Assembly: GCA_016718505.1 (NCBI GenBank)
Contig: JADKDE010000001.1
Coordinates: 703,501-767,500, forward strand
Direction: 5' to 3'
From: Saprospiraceae bacterium
GTDB taxonomy: Bacteria > Bacteroidota > Bacteroidia > Chitinophagales > Saprospiraceae
DNA length: 64,000 nucleotides
In this document: positions 57,336 through 64,000 of the stretch, piece by piece
Position numbering within the stretch: position 1 is the stretch's first letter
Layout of the letters: the number at the start of each line of letters is the position of its first letter
The notes under the pieces: generated by a model
The model's database searches: none
What the model was told of the DNA's origin: nothing
Seen by the model: only the letters and a program-made list of their open reading frames with translations
Made by a program: the position numbers and the translations under genes

Positions 57336-58034
57336 ATGGGATTTCATATAGTAACGGATCAGGGAAATATTGCAGAAACTGTGCTTATGCCAGGGGATCC
57401 ATTGCGTGCAAAACACATCGCTGAAGCTTTTTTGACCGATGTAAAGCAATACAATTCAGTAAGAAATATGTTGGGTTTTACAGGGATGTATAAAGGCAAG
57501 CGGGTGTCAGTCCAAGGATCTGGAATGGGCATTCCATCAATATCGATTTACGCCACGGAGCTTTTTAAAAACTATGGTGTTAAAAATATCATTCGTATAG
57601 GGACAGCTGGATCATTTCAGCCAGATATTCATATTAAAGATATCGTGATGGCGGTTTCTTCTTGCACGGATGCCTCTTTCAATAAAATAAAGTTTTCAGG
57701 TTGCGACTATGCGCCAACGGCGAATTTTGATTTTTTGGTTCAAGCGTACAATATCGCCAAGGAAAATAATTTTCCTTTAAAGGCTGGTATCGTTTATTCT
57801 TCCGATATATTTTATGGAGACGATCCGAATTTTTATAAAATTTGGGCAGAACACGGCGTTTTGGCGGTAGATATGGAGACTTCTGCTCTTTACACCATTG
57901 CTGCAAAGTTCAAGGCAAGGGCACTTACATTTCTTACCATCAGTGACAGCTTAGTTACTGGAGAAACGGCTACATCGGAAGAAAGGGAAACAATCTTTCA
58001 CGACGCAGTTAAAATTGCTTTAGAACTAAAATAA
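57336..58034 (+). CDS. deoD: Purine nucleoside phosphorylase (DeoD type)
   Basis: 232 residues. Phosphate-binding PGDPLRAKHIAEAFL near residue 20 and IRIGTAGSFQ near 87; ribose-binding AVDMETSALYTIAAKF near 178 and the catalytic Asp region TISDSLVTGE. Cleaves purine (deoxy)nucleosides to base and sugar-1-phosphate. Last gene of the nucleoside operon; its stop is directly followed by the convergent menG/ubiE gene with no space. Confidence 0.93.
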   Translation: MGFHIVTDQGNIAETVLMPGDPLRAKHIAEAFLTDVKQYNSVRNMLGFTGMYKGKRVSVQGSGMGIPSISIYATELFKNYGVKNIIRIGTAGSFQPDIHIKDIVMAVSSCTDASFNKIKFSGCDYAPTANFDFLVQAYNIAKENNFPLKAGIVYSSDIFYGDDPNFYKIWAEHGVLAVDMETSALYTIAAKFKARALTFLTISDSLVTGETATSEERETIFHDAVKIALELK

Positions 58035-58772
58035 TCAGGGCTTTTTGAATCCAGAATAAATCGTACAGATACCAAAAGTAAGTGGATTGCAGGTACATTT
58101 TTCAAATCCAGAAGCGGAAAGTATGTCTAGGAAATTTTGTCCATCTGGAAAGGCTTGTACCGAACGAAAAAGGTAATCGTAAGCAGCTGGGTCTTTGGAT
58201 GTAATTCTCCCTATTTGAGGTAAAATGTTTTTAAAATACCATTGGTAGATTGTGCTAAGAAGGGGATTTTTTGGCATTGAAAATTCAAGAACTACCAATT
58301 GACCAGAAGGTTTTAATACTCGGTTTAATTCTGTTAGACCTTTGTCTAAATTCTGATAATTTCGGACACCGAAAGCAACCGTTGCCACATCAAAGACATT
58401 GGATGAGCGATTTATATTTTCAGAGTCACCAACTTCAAATCTGATGTTTTTTTCTAGGCCTTTTCGCTTGATTTTAGATTCACCGATTTCGATCATTTTG
58501 TCAGCTAGGTCTATGCCTAGAATTTGTGCGCTGGGGTATCTTTTGTTTATTTCTAATGCCAAATCCCCTGTGCCAGTCGCCATATCTAGGATGTGTTGGG
58601 GTTGGTCCGTTTTGATAGTTTTTACGGCTTTTTTGCGCCAATAAAAATCTACGCCACCGCTTAAAAAATGGTTTAAGAAATCGTAGGTTCCTGCTATTCG
58701 ATTGAACATGGTACCTACTTCTTCCTTTTTATTCGTATCAGAAAGCTGATATGGTTTTAATTCTGGATTCAA
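58035..58772 (-). CDS. menG: Demethylmenaquinone methyltransferase (UbiE/MenG family)
   Basis: About 245 residues. SAM motif I ILDMATGTGDLALEINKRYP near residue 60, the family's DFYWRKKAVKTIKTDQPQ, VATVAFGVRNYQNLDKGLTE and SGQLVVLEFSMPKNPLLSTI. Methylates demethylmenaquinone in the last step of menaquinone synthesis. The start is TTG at 58772: this gives the usual N-terminus NPELKPYQLSDTNKKEEV. The longer TTG start at 58826 overlaps a -7 box on this strand (58824-58831, TAGCTTTG), so it would lie upstream of transcription. Confidence 0.9.
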   Translation of the reverse strand: MNPELKPYQLSDTNKKEEVGTMFNRIAGTYDFLNHFLSGGVDFYWRKKAVKTIKTDQPQHILDMATGTGDLALEINKRYPSAQILGIDLADKMIEIGESKIKRKGLEKNIRFEVGDSENINRSSNVFDVATVAFGVRNYQNLDKGLTELNRVLKPSGQLVVLEFSMPKNPLLSTIYQWYFKNILPQIGRITSKDPAAYDYLFRSVQAFPDGQNFLDILSASGFEKCTCNPLTFGICTIYSGFKKP

Positions 58773-58823
58773 AAGAAAAATAATTTTGGGTGGAAACCAC
58801 CATCTTGTGATTAAAGTCAAATG

Positions 58824-58831
58824 CAAAGCTA
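58824..58831 (-). promoter_or_regulatory. -7 box of menG
   Basis: TAGCTTTG on the minus strand matches TAnnTTTG about 52 nt before the TTG start at 58772. No clear -33 upstream. Confidence 0.45.
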
Positions 58832-58870
58832 AGATTTATTTTTTAAATATATCTATCGAGACTTTTGTTA

Positions 58871-58878
58871 TACCTTTG
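58871..58878 (+). promoter_or_regulatory. -7 box of the ABC exporter
   Basis: TACCTTTG matches TAnnTTTG and ends 16 nt before the TTG start at 58895. The -33 is weak. Confidence 0.45.
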
Positions 58879-58894
58879 CTTTAAATTGTAGAAA

Positions 58895-60697
58895 TTGTAC
58901 GTATTTAAGCTTTTATTCACTTTTCTCCGTCCATACAAATCTCTTGTATTCCTAAACATTGTGTGCAATATATTGGTAGCCATTTTTACGGTCGTTACCA
59001 TCCCGACATTAGCACCCTTTTTACAGCTTATTTTTGGAATCCAGCAGACTACTCCAGTATCTAGTTCTTCAGGTTATCTTAAGGCTCTAAACCAATTCAT
59101 GGCCAATGAGATGGCCGCCAGTGGGAGAGAAACACTTTTGATAAAAGTGTGCCTATTCATGGTTTGCGTGTTTTTTTTAAAGAATTTATTTCGATACCTT
59201 TCTATGTATTTTATGGCACCGGTGCGTACAGGTATCGTCCGAGATATAAGAGGAAAGACTTTTTCAAAATTGATGGACCTACCGCTATCTTATTACACCG
59301 ATGAGCGAAAAGGAGATCTGATCGCCCGTATGACCTCGGATGCCCAAGAGATTGAGTGGAGTATGATTCAGGTGTTAGAATCCTTTTTTAGAGCACCATT
59401 TATAGTTATTGGTTGTCTTACCTACATGATTACGATTAGCCCAAAATTGACATTATTCGTATTCATATTGATGTTATTTACAGTTGGGATAATTGGAGGC
59501 ATCTCTCGAAAGTTAAGAGCGAGTTCTTATCTGGCCCAATCCAAACTTGGTCAGGTTATATCGATGATCGAAGAGACTCTCGGGGGCATAAAAATTATCA
59601 AAGCATTCTCCAATGAAAATTATATAGAACAAAGATTTTCTCAAGAGAATAATTCATACAGGACCCTAACGGCAAATGTCTTGCGTAGGAAAGATCTATC
59701 TTCCCCACTATCGGAATTTTTGGGCGTTAGCATAGTGTGTTTGCTGTTGTGGTTTGGCTCCAAGATGGTTTTTGGAGGTGAAATGGATGGCGGCGTTTTT
59801 CTAAGCTTGATTTTGCTTTTACAGCATTATTGATCCATCCAAAAGCTTGCTGAAGCCTATTTCAATACCCAAAAAGGATTGGCTGCCTTCAATCGAATCG
59901 AGGAAATTTGGCATGCACCAGTCACCGTCCAAGACTTCGAAAACGCTGAAACCAAGACCAGTTTTAATTCGGAAATCTCCTTCGAAAATGTTAGCTTTCA
60001 ATATAAAAATGCCGAATACAAAGCATTGCAAAATATCGACTTGGTGATTCCCAAAGGTAAGATTATCGCCTTGGTGGGCAGCAGTGGCTCTGGCAAAACC
60101 ACGCTTACGGACATGGTATTGCGCTTTATGGACCCTACCGAAGGAAGGATTTTATTTGATGGAACAGAAATCAAAAATATTAAGGTCGGAAGTCTCCGCT
60201 CCTTGATAACCTTAGTCTCACAAGAACCGACACTTTTCAACGACAGCATCCGAAACAATATATCTTTTTCGTCTTCAATTTATACAGATGAACAAATAAA
60301 ACAGGCTGCCGAAGCGGCCAATGCGTGGGAATTCATTCAGGCCAGTGAAAATCAGCTCGATACCAATATTGGAGATCGTGGGATGAAACTCAGCGGCGGA
60401 CAAAGGCAGCGTCTCACCATCGCAAGAGCTATCCTCAAAAATCCACCCATCCTTATCCTTGATGAAGCCACATCAGCCTTAGATTCAGAATCTGAGAAAC
60501 TGGTCCAAGAAGCCCTCCATAGGCTTATGATTGGTCGGACTACCATCGTGATAGCCCATAGATTGGCCACGATCCAACACGCTAATATCATTTGTGTCAT
60601 GAAGAATGGTATGATCATCGAGAAGGGCACACATGAGTCGTTGATTAAACTTGAGGGCGAATATGCAAAGTTTGTTTCTATGCAAGGCCTACAATAA
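58895..60697 (+). pseudogene. MsbA-like ABC exporter (half-transporter), internal TGA
   Basis: One frame throughout, about 600 residues. A transmembrane domain (about 1-310) with six segments; a nucleotide-binding domain with Walker A LVGSSGSGKTTLTD, signature LSGGQRQRLTIARAI and Walker B PILILDEATSALDSE. The codon at 59831-59833 is TGA, with the same frame continuing as SIQKLAEAYFNTQKGLAAFN. A CGA-to-TGA change is the simplest cause. The start is TTG; an in-frame TAG lies directly before it. Family exporters move lipids or other hydrophobic molecules. The 3' end overlaps the convergent aspartyl-protease gene by 9 bp. Confidence 0.88.
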
Positions 60698-61963
60698 GTC
60701 CCTGAGTGGCAACTTTAATTTTATCTTTTCGCCATTCCTCGTAAGAGACAAATTTATATATTTTCGATTTCTCTTGGTGAATGATTTTTCGATATCTTCT
60801 AAACTAAAATAATTGACAGACCAACCACGGATTTTAGTCAATACATCTCCTACTCTTATGCCCATTTCAGCACCTGGACTCCCCGCTATGACGTGATGGA
60901 CAATGTATTGAGTTTTGAATTCTCCGCCCTTTATTACGACGATGCCCGTTCGATTGAATCTGAATGGCTTGATTTTACTAGAATAAGGCCTTAAATAGAG
61001 TTTTTTATGGATATAATCGATCGTTATTTTGTGTTGCCCTAAGATTAAGTTTCCTAAAAGACCATCTTTCCTATAGGATTCCTCTAAGCTTTCATCGTCT
61101 TCGAATTTTTGAAAATGTGTTATTAAATTATTATAGGTTCGACCTGCTAGTTCAAGGGCAAAAACTCGCCCAATATACCCCTTAATATACCCACCAAGTC
61201 CCAAGCCAAGAGGGCTCAAGATTAAGTGATCTGGAGGCTTAAGTTCGGCATTCGTATGTGTGTAAAGCAGTAGCCCAAGCGCCGCCCCAGAGTCCAATAA
61301 TAGATTGATATTCGTCGAATCGTCAGATTTTATTTTTACAGTTGCATTTAGGTATGGTTTATTTTTATTCAATTCGAGAGCAAATGATTTGCACGTTTTA
61401 CATGGCTTAGGTTCCTTGAACTCGGTGGGGCTTTGTAGCAGTATCTTGGACTTTCGATAATCAATTGTTAGTATAAAATGCTTCAGAAAATTGCCTCCAA
61501 TGATCCCATGAATTTGTGAGTCGATATACTTTTCCAATTGAAATACATCCTCCTCCATCACCAAAACATCCGTCGATATAGTTTTTTTACCGACGCCGAC
61601 CCTGACATTTCTCGATACGTGGGCCTGTAAGGTATCTATTCTGTCTGCCCCCCAAAACAGCACGGTCCGTTCTAGTTCTAGATTTAGCACCCCAGCCAGT
61701 TCCTTGTCGAAAAGGATCGTGTATCCAGCGCCTGTGTCCAAAATAAACTGTAAGGGAAACCCATTTATACGCACTTTAACTAGTATAAAGTGATTGGTAT
61801 ATTCAAAATCGATCCCATCATCTACCTTCTCCAAAGTGCCTAAATCTGACAGCGAAGTGCTTGTGCTAATATGGATTTGCCCAGCTAAAATACTAGGAAA
61901 TCCCCAGTAGAAAACCCAAGCGAAAACCAATATTATTACCTTTCTGACAAGAAACAAATCCAT
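60689..61963 (-). CDS. Secreted retropepsin-like aspartyl protease with PDZ domain
   Basis: 424 residues. N-terminal signal or anchor (VIILVFAWVFYWGFPSILAG). First catalytic motif FILDTGAGYTILF near residue 72, and a second INLLLDSGAALGLLLYT near residue 225, so the protein carries two retropepsin-like halves. A PDZ domain covers about 340-420 (IAGSPGAEMGIRVGDVLTKI). This architecture is common in Bacteroidota; substrates are not known. The gene converges with the ABC exporter, overlapping it by 9 bp. Confidence 0.85.
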   Translation of the reverse strand: MDLFLVRKVIILVFAWVFYWGFPSILAGQIHISTSTSLSDLGTLEKVDDGIDFEYTNHFILVKVRINGFPLQFILDTGAGYTILFDKELAGVLNLELERTVLFWGADRIDTLQAHVSRNVRVGVGKKTISTDVLVMEEDVFQLEKYIDSQIHGIIGGNFLKHFILTIDYRKSKILLQSPTEFKEPKPCKTCKSFALELNKNKPYLNATVKIKSDDSTNINLLLDSGAALGLLLYTHTNAELKPPDHLILSPLGLGLGGYIKGYIGRVFALELAGRTYNNLITHFQKFEDDESLEESYRKDGLLGNLILGQHKITIDYIHKKLYLRPYSSKIKPFRFNRTGIVVIKGGEFKTQYIVHHVIAGSPGAEMGIRVGDVLTKIRGWSVNYFSLEDIEKSFTKRNRKYINLSLTRNGEKIKLKLPLRDLL

Positions 61964-62009
61964 ACCTTAAAGATATTAAAATTGAACCATTTAATCCATT
62001 CATTATTTT

Positions 62010-62133
62010 GGGCGTCCCCTTACTCTCGTCTTCAAGACGAGATTAGGTCGCACTCTTCATGGGTCCCGTCTCGCCTGAAAGTCGAGACTCTCGGCTGGAC
62101 AGCCGAGACCATTCCGATTGCTGACGCGCTGGG
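62010..62133 (-). repeat. Structured intergenic element, copy C (inverted)
   Basis: Read on the minus strand it starts CCCAGCGCGTCAG and ends GGGGACGCCC. Closing helix GCGTC/GACGC (plus strand 62123-62127 and 62012-62016). GGTCTCGG (62110-62103) and GACGGGACCC (62070-62061). Hairpins: CTCGGCT/AGCCGAG, GTCTCG/CGAGAC and CTCGTCT/AGACGAG. It lies between divergent genes, just upstream of the esterase promoter. No credible coding frame. Confidence 0.75.
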
Positions 62134-62172
62134 TTTATTATTCGACTCGCATGGCCTCTATATTTTACACTC

Positions 62173-62202
62173 TTTGAGTACCAAATAAAATTGTTAAATT
62201 TG
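62173..62202 (+). promoter_or_regulatory. Promoter of the esterase gene
   Basis: TTTG at 62173-62176 and TAAATTTG at 62195-62202 with an 18-nt spacer. The start at 62242 then has a leader of about 35 nt; an upstream start at 62191 would precede transcription. Confidence 0.6.
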
Positions 62203-62241
62203 CCTTTTAATTCAAACCAAGTTAATTTTTTTATTAGGACT

Positions 62242-63213
62242 ATGATTGACATAAAGAGACTCTTTTTACTTTTAAATTTCAGCTTTGTTATCGCGCAATG
62301 TTGGGCTCAGGTTGCCGTCAAAGATTCTTTCAAATATGCCCCATTTCAGGTACCAAGTTTTGGCAAGATCGAGCGAATCGATTCTTTTGCTTCGATGTAC
62401 GTAGATGCTAGAAATATCGATATTTGGTTGCCCGAAACCTATAATGATTCAACCAGATACCCTGTGATTTATATGCACGATGGGCAGATGCTGTTTGATA
62501 CAGCTTACACTTGGAATCACAGGGAGTGGCGTGTCGATGAGACCATGCATGAGTTGATAGCTGCTCGCAAGTTACCTCCAGCGATCGTTGTCGGAGTTTG
62601 GAATAGTGGTAAAATGCGGCACAGCGATTATTTCCCAGAAAAACCCTTCAACTCTTTGCCTCAGACCACCCAAGACTCAGTATATAAGGCCCTGCGACAC
62701 ACAGGACAAAATTATTTTTTCGGCAAGGTCCAATCTGACAATTACCTTAAATTCCTTACTACAGAGCTGAAGCCTTTCATCGATAGTACATTTCGAACTA
62801 AACCCGACTCCATGAATACTGTTATCATGGGGAGCAGCATGGGAGGGCTCATTTCCATTTATGCACTTTGCGAATATCCTCATATTTTTGGGCGAGCTGC
62901 GTGTCTGTCAACGCATTGGATTGGGGTTGGTCCCAAAGAAAAATTTCCGATACCAGAGGCTTTTCAAAAATACTTGAAGAAACATCTTCCCAAATCAAAA
63001 TACCATAGGATTTACTTTGATTATGGAATGGTTGGATTAGATAGTAATTATAAGACGCATCAAGTTTTGGTCAATAGGATCATGAAATCTAAAGGTTATT
63101 CCAAGAAGAACTGGCTGACAAAAGAATTTAAACACGACGACCATACGGAAGTAGCTTGGAGCAAAAGACTTCATATACCTTTGTCTTTTTTATTCATGCA
63201 TTATAAATATTGA
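62242..63213 (+). CDS. Secreted esterase of the putative-esterase (Fes/EstD-like) family
   Basis: 323 residues. Signal peptide IDIKRLFLLLNFSFVIAQCW. An alpha/beta hydrolase core: IYMHDGQMLFD near residue 80, the nucleophile elbow IMGSSMGGLISIYAL with Ser near residue 195, acid RIYFDYGMVGLD and catalytic His in FKHDDHTEVAWS. Family members hydrolyse esters such as siderophores or acylated sugars; the actual substrate is unknown. Start chosen from the promoter. The next gene begins about 9 bp after its stop. Confidence 0.85.
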   Translation: MIDIKRLFLLLNFSFVIAQCWAQVAVKDSFKYAPFQVPSFGKIERIDSFASMYVDARNIDIWLPETYNDSTRYPVIYMHDGQMLFDTAYTWNHREWRVDETMHELIAARKLPPAIVVGVWNSGKMRHSDYFPEKPFNSLPQTTQDSVYKALRHTGQNYFFGKVQSDNYLKFLTTELKPFIDSTFRTKPDSMNTVIMGSSMGGLISIYALCEYPHIFGRAACLSTHWIGVGPKEKFPIPEAFQKYLKKHLPKSKYHRIYFDYGMVGLDSNYKTHQVLVNRIMKSKGYSKKNWLTKEFKHDDHTEVAWSKRLHIPLSFLFMHYKY

Positions 63214-63221
63214 ATAAAGGA

Positions 63222-64000
63222 TTGAACAACAATAAGCAAAAATATTATTTGCCCGAATTCCAAGAGAAGCTGCCCATTTTTATGAAAAAATGGTGGCTGG
63301 ATGCCGTATGTCCAAATCAGTGGGATGTCGTTTGTTCCTTTGACAAAGAAAATAATATCAATGGTGTTTTAGTCTATTATTATTTCAAGCAATTCGGTAT
63401 TTTCAGCTCAATAGGAATGCCTCCGCTGACGCAGTTTTCAGGTATTTGGTTTGACTATCCGAACAATATAGTCCATTTGCATCAACGGTACAAGCACGCA
63501 AAGGATATCGCAGACGAACTGATGGATCAATTGCCAAAAGTGGATTTTTACCAACAACAATTTCATTTTTCTTGGGGAGATTGGCAGCCATTTTATTGGA
63601 AAGGATACAGGCAGAATACTCGATATACTTTTTTTATAGCCAATCAGCCCAATATTGATCTTTTATGGGAAAATCTTAAAGGAAAAGTTAGGACAAGCAT
63701 TCGAAAGGCCCAATCTTTGTTAAAAATTGAAGAAAATGTTGAAATTTCTACCTTAATAAGGTTTCAGAATATGACATTTTCGAAAAAAAATATAAATAGC
63801 CCTCTTTCCAATGATTTGATTCAAAATATGGTTAAGCATTCATTGAATGAAAAAAGTTGTAAATCATGGAAAGCCATCGATAAACAAGGGACGATATATG
63901 GAATCGTTTATATAGTCTATGACGAAACGACGGTTTATCTGCTTTTTTCTAACATTGACCATACATTGCCGAACCTCGGTGCAATATATTTATTGATCTG
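63222..64000 (+). CDS. Fem/GNAT-like acyltransferase, 3' end outside window
   Basis: No stop before the window edge; 259 residues visible. Frame begins near TTG 63222 (another TTG at 63210 and ATG at 63282 are in frame), giving NNNKQKYYLPEFQEKLPIFM then KKWWLDAVCPNQWDVVCSFD. Later MPPLTQFSGIWFDYP and LKGKVRTSIRKAQSLLKIEE match Bacteroidota proteins of the FemAB/GNAT-like group that transfer amino acids or acyl groups. It follows the esterase by about 9 bp, so probably co-transcribed. Its C-terminal half is not visible. Confidence 0.7.
   Translation, partial: MNNNKQKYYLPEFQEKLPIFMKKWWLDAVCPNQWDVVCSFDKENNINGVLVYYYFKQFGIFSSIGMPPLTQFSGIWFDYPNNIVHLHQRYKHAKDIADELMDQLPKVDFYQQQFHFSWGDWQPFYWKGYRQNTRYTFFIANQPNIDLLWENLKGKVRTSIRKAQSLLKIEENVEISTLIRFQNMTFSKKNINSPLSNDLIQNMVKHSLNEKSCKSWKAIDKQGTIYGIVYIVYDETTVYLLFSNIDHTLPNLGAIYLLI

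Noticed and set aside
53012..58034. The deo operon as part of a bacterial microcompartment
   Set aside because: No shell-protein gene is in or beside the operon.
4161..62133. Structured element as integron attC sites or as a riboswitch
   Set aside because: No integrase or cassette array is present, and the copies do not share a position or orientation ahead of related genes.
61982..62252. Short open frames on both strands over copy C
   Set aside because: They are explained by the structured element; composition does not match neighbouring proteins.

Overview
The window is AT-rich DNA from a member of the Bacteroidota, most likely a Saprospiria-like heterotroph. Four lines of evidence point there. 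Several secreted proteins end in a type IX secretion (T9SS) type A sorting domain. One giant surface protein carries SprB-type repeats behind a choice-of-anchor V-like domain. Promoters match the Bacteroidota form TTTG-N18-20-TAnnTTTG ahead of several genes. There are no obvious Shine-Dalgarno sites and several TTG or GTG starts. The exact lineage is inference.

Layout. 1-4.3 kb: the end of a giant P-domain/dockerin/cohesin-like T9SS protein. 4.3-9.3 kb: homogentisate dioxygenase, an ECF sigma/anti-sigma-barrel pair and a carboxypeptidase-regulatory-like lipoprotein. 9.5-21 kb: a polysaccharide and surface block with a GH97 alpha-glucosidase (frameshifted), the SprB-repeat protein, a GH13 alpha-amylase (stop plus frameshift) and a further T9SS protein. 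21-26.4 kb: GAPDH, tRNA-Glu, an M23 peptidase, an exported methyltransferase and a second sigma/anti-sigma-barrel pair. 26.7-37.3 kb: acyl-CoA synthetase, a MerR/B12-domain regulator, M14 peptidase, TPR lipoprotein, rnpA-rpmH, rho, serS and a zinc membrane peptidase. 37.3-41.1 kb: a four-gene membrane/methyltransferase operon and cbpA-cbpM. 41.1-45.5 kb: an accessory patch with an IS3-family element inserted into a membrane-protein gene, an inverted remnant of a related IS end, a TPR-like protein and a Crp-like regulator. 45.5-52.6 kb: CotH-like protein, UbiA-like membrane protein, M42 peptidase, ABC-F ATPase, YqgE, FolE and a PTPS/QueD enzyme. 53-58 kb: a deoxynucleoside catabolic operon (nucleoside phosphorylase, DeoC, aldehyde dehydrogenase, truncated ALDH-like protein, DeoD). 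58-64 kb: MenG/UbiE, an ABC exporter with an internal stop, an aspartyl protease with PDZ, an esterase and the start of a Fem/GNAT-like protein.

How the genes connect. The 9.5-21 kb block looks like starch or alpha-glucan use through secreted and surface enzymes. The 53-58 kb operon would turn nucleosides into deoxyribose-5-phosphate, then glyceraldehyde-3-phosphate plus acetaldehyde, with the aldehyde dehydrogenase oxidising the acetaldehyde; phosphopentomutase is not in the operon.

Two patterns cut across the window. First, four copies of a structured intergenic element of about 105-140 nt (4161-4267, 21135-21269, 45341-45480 and, inverted, 62010-62133) share a skeleton while the hairpins between change sequence but keep pairing; the closing helix shows compensatory changes. 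This is the strongest candidate for an undescribed system. Second, at least seven genes carry single-base indels in short homopolymers or single premature stops, so either the assembly has residual errors or these genes are recent pseudogenes. I saw no CRISPR array, prophage or recognisable defence system.
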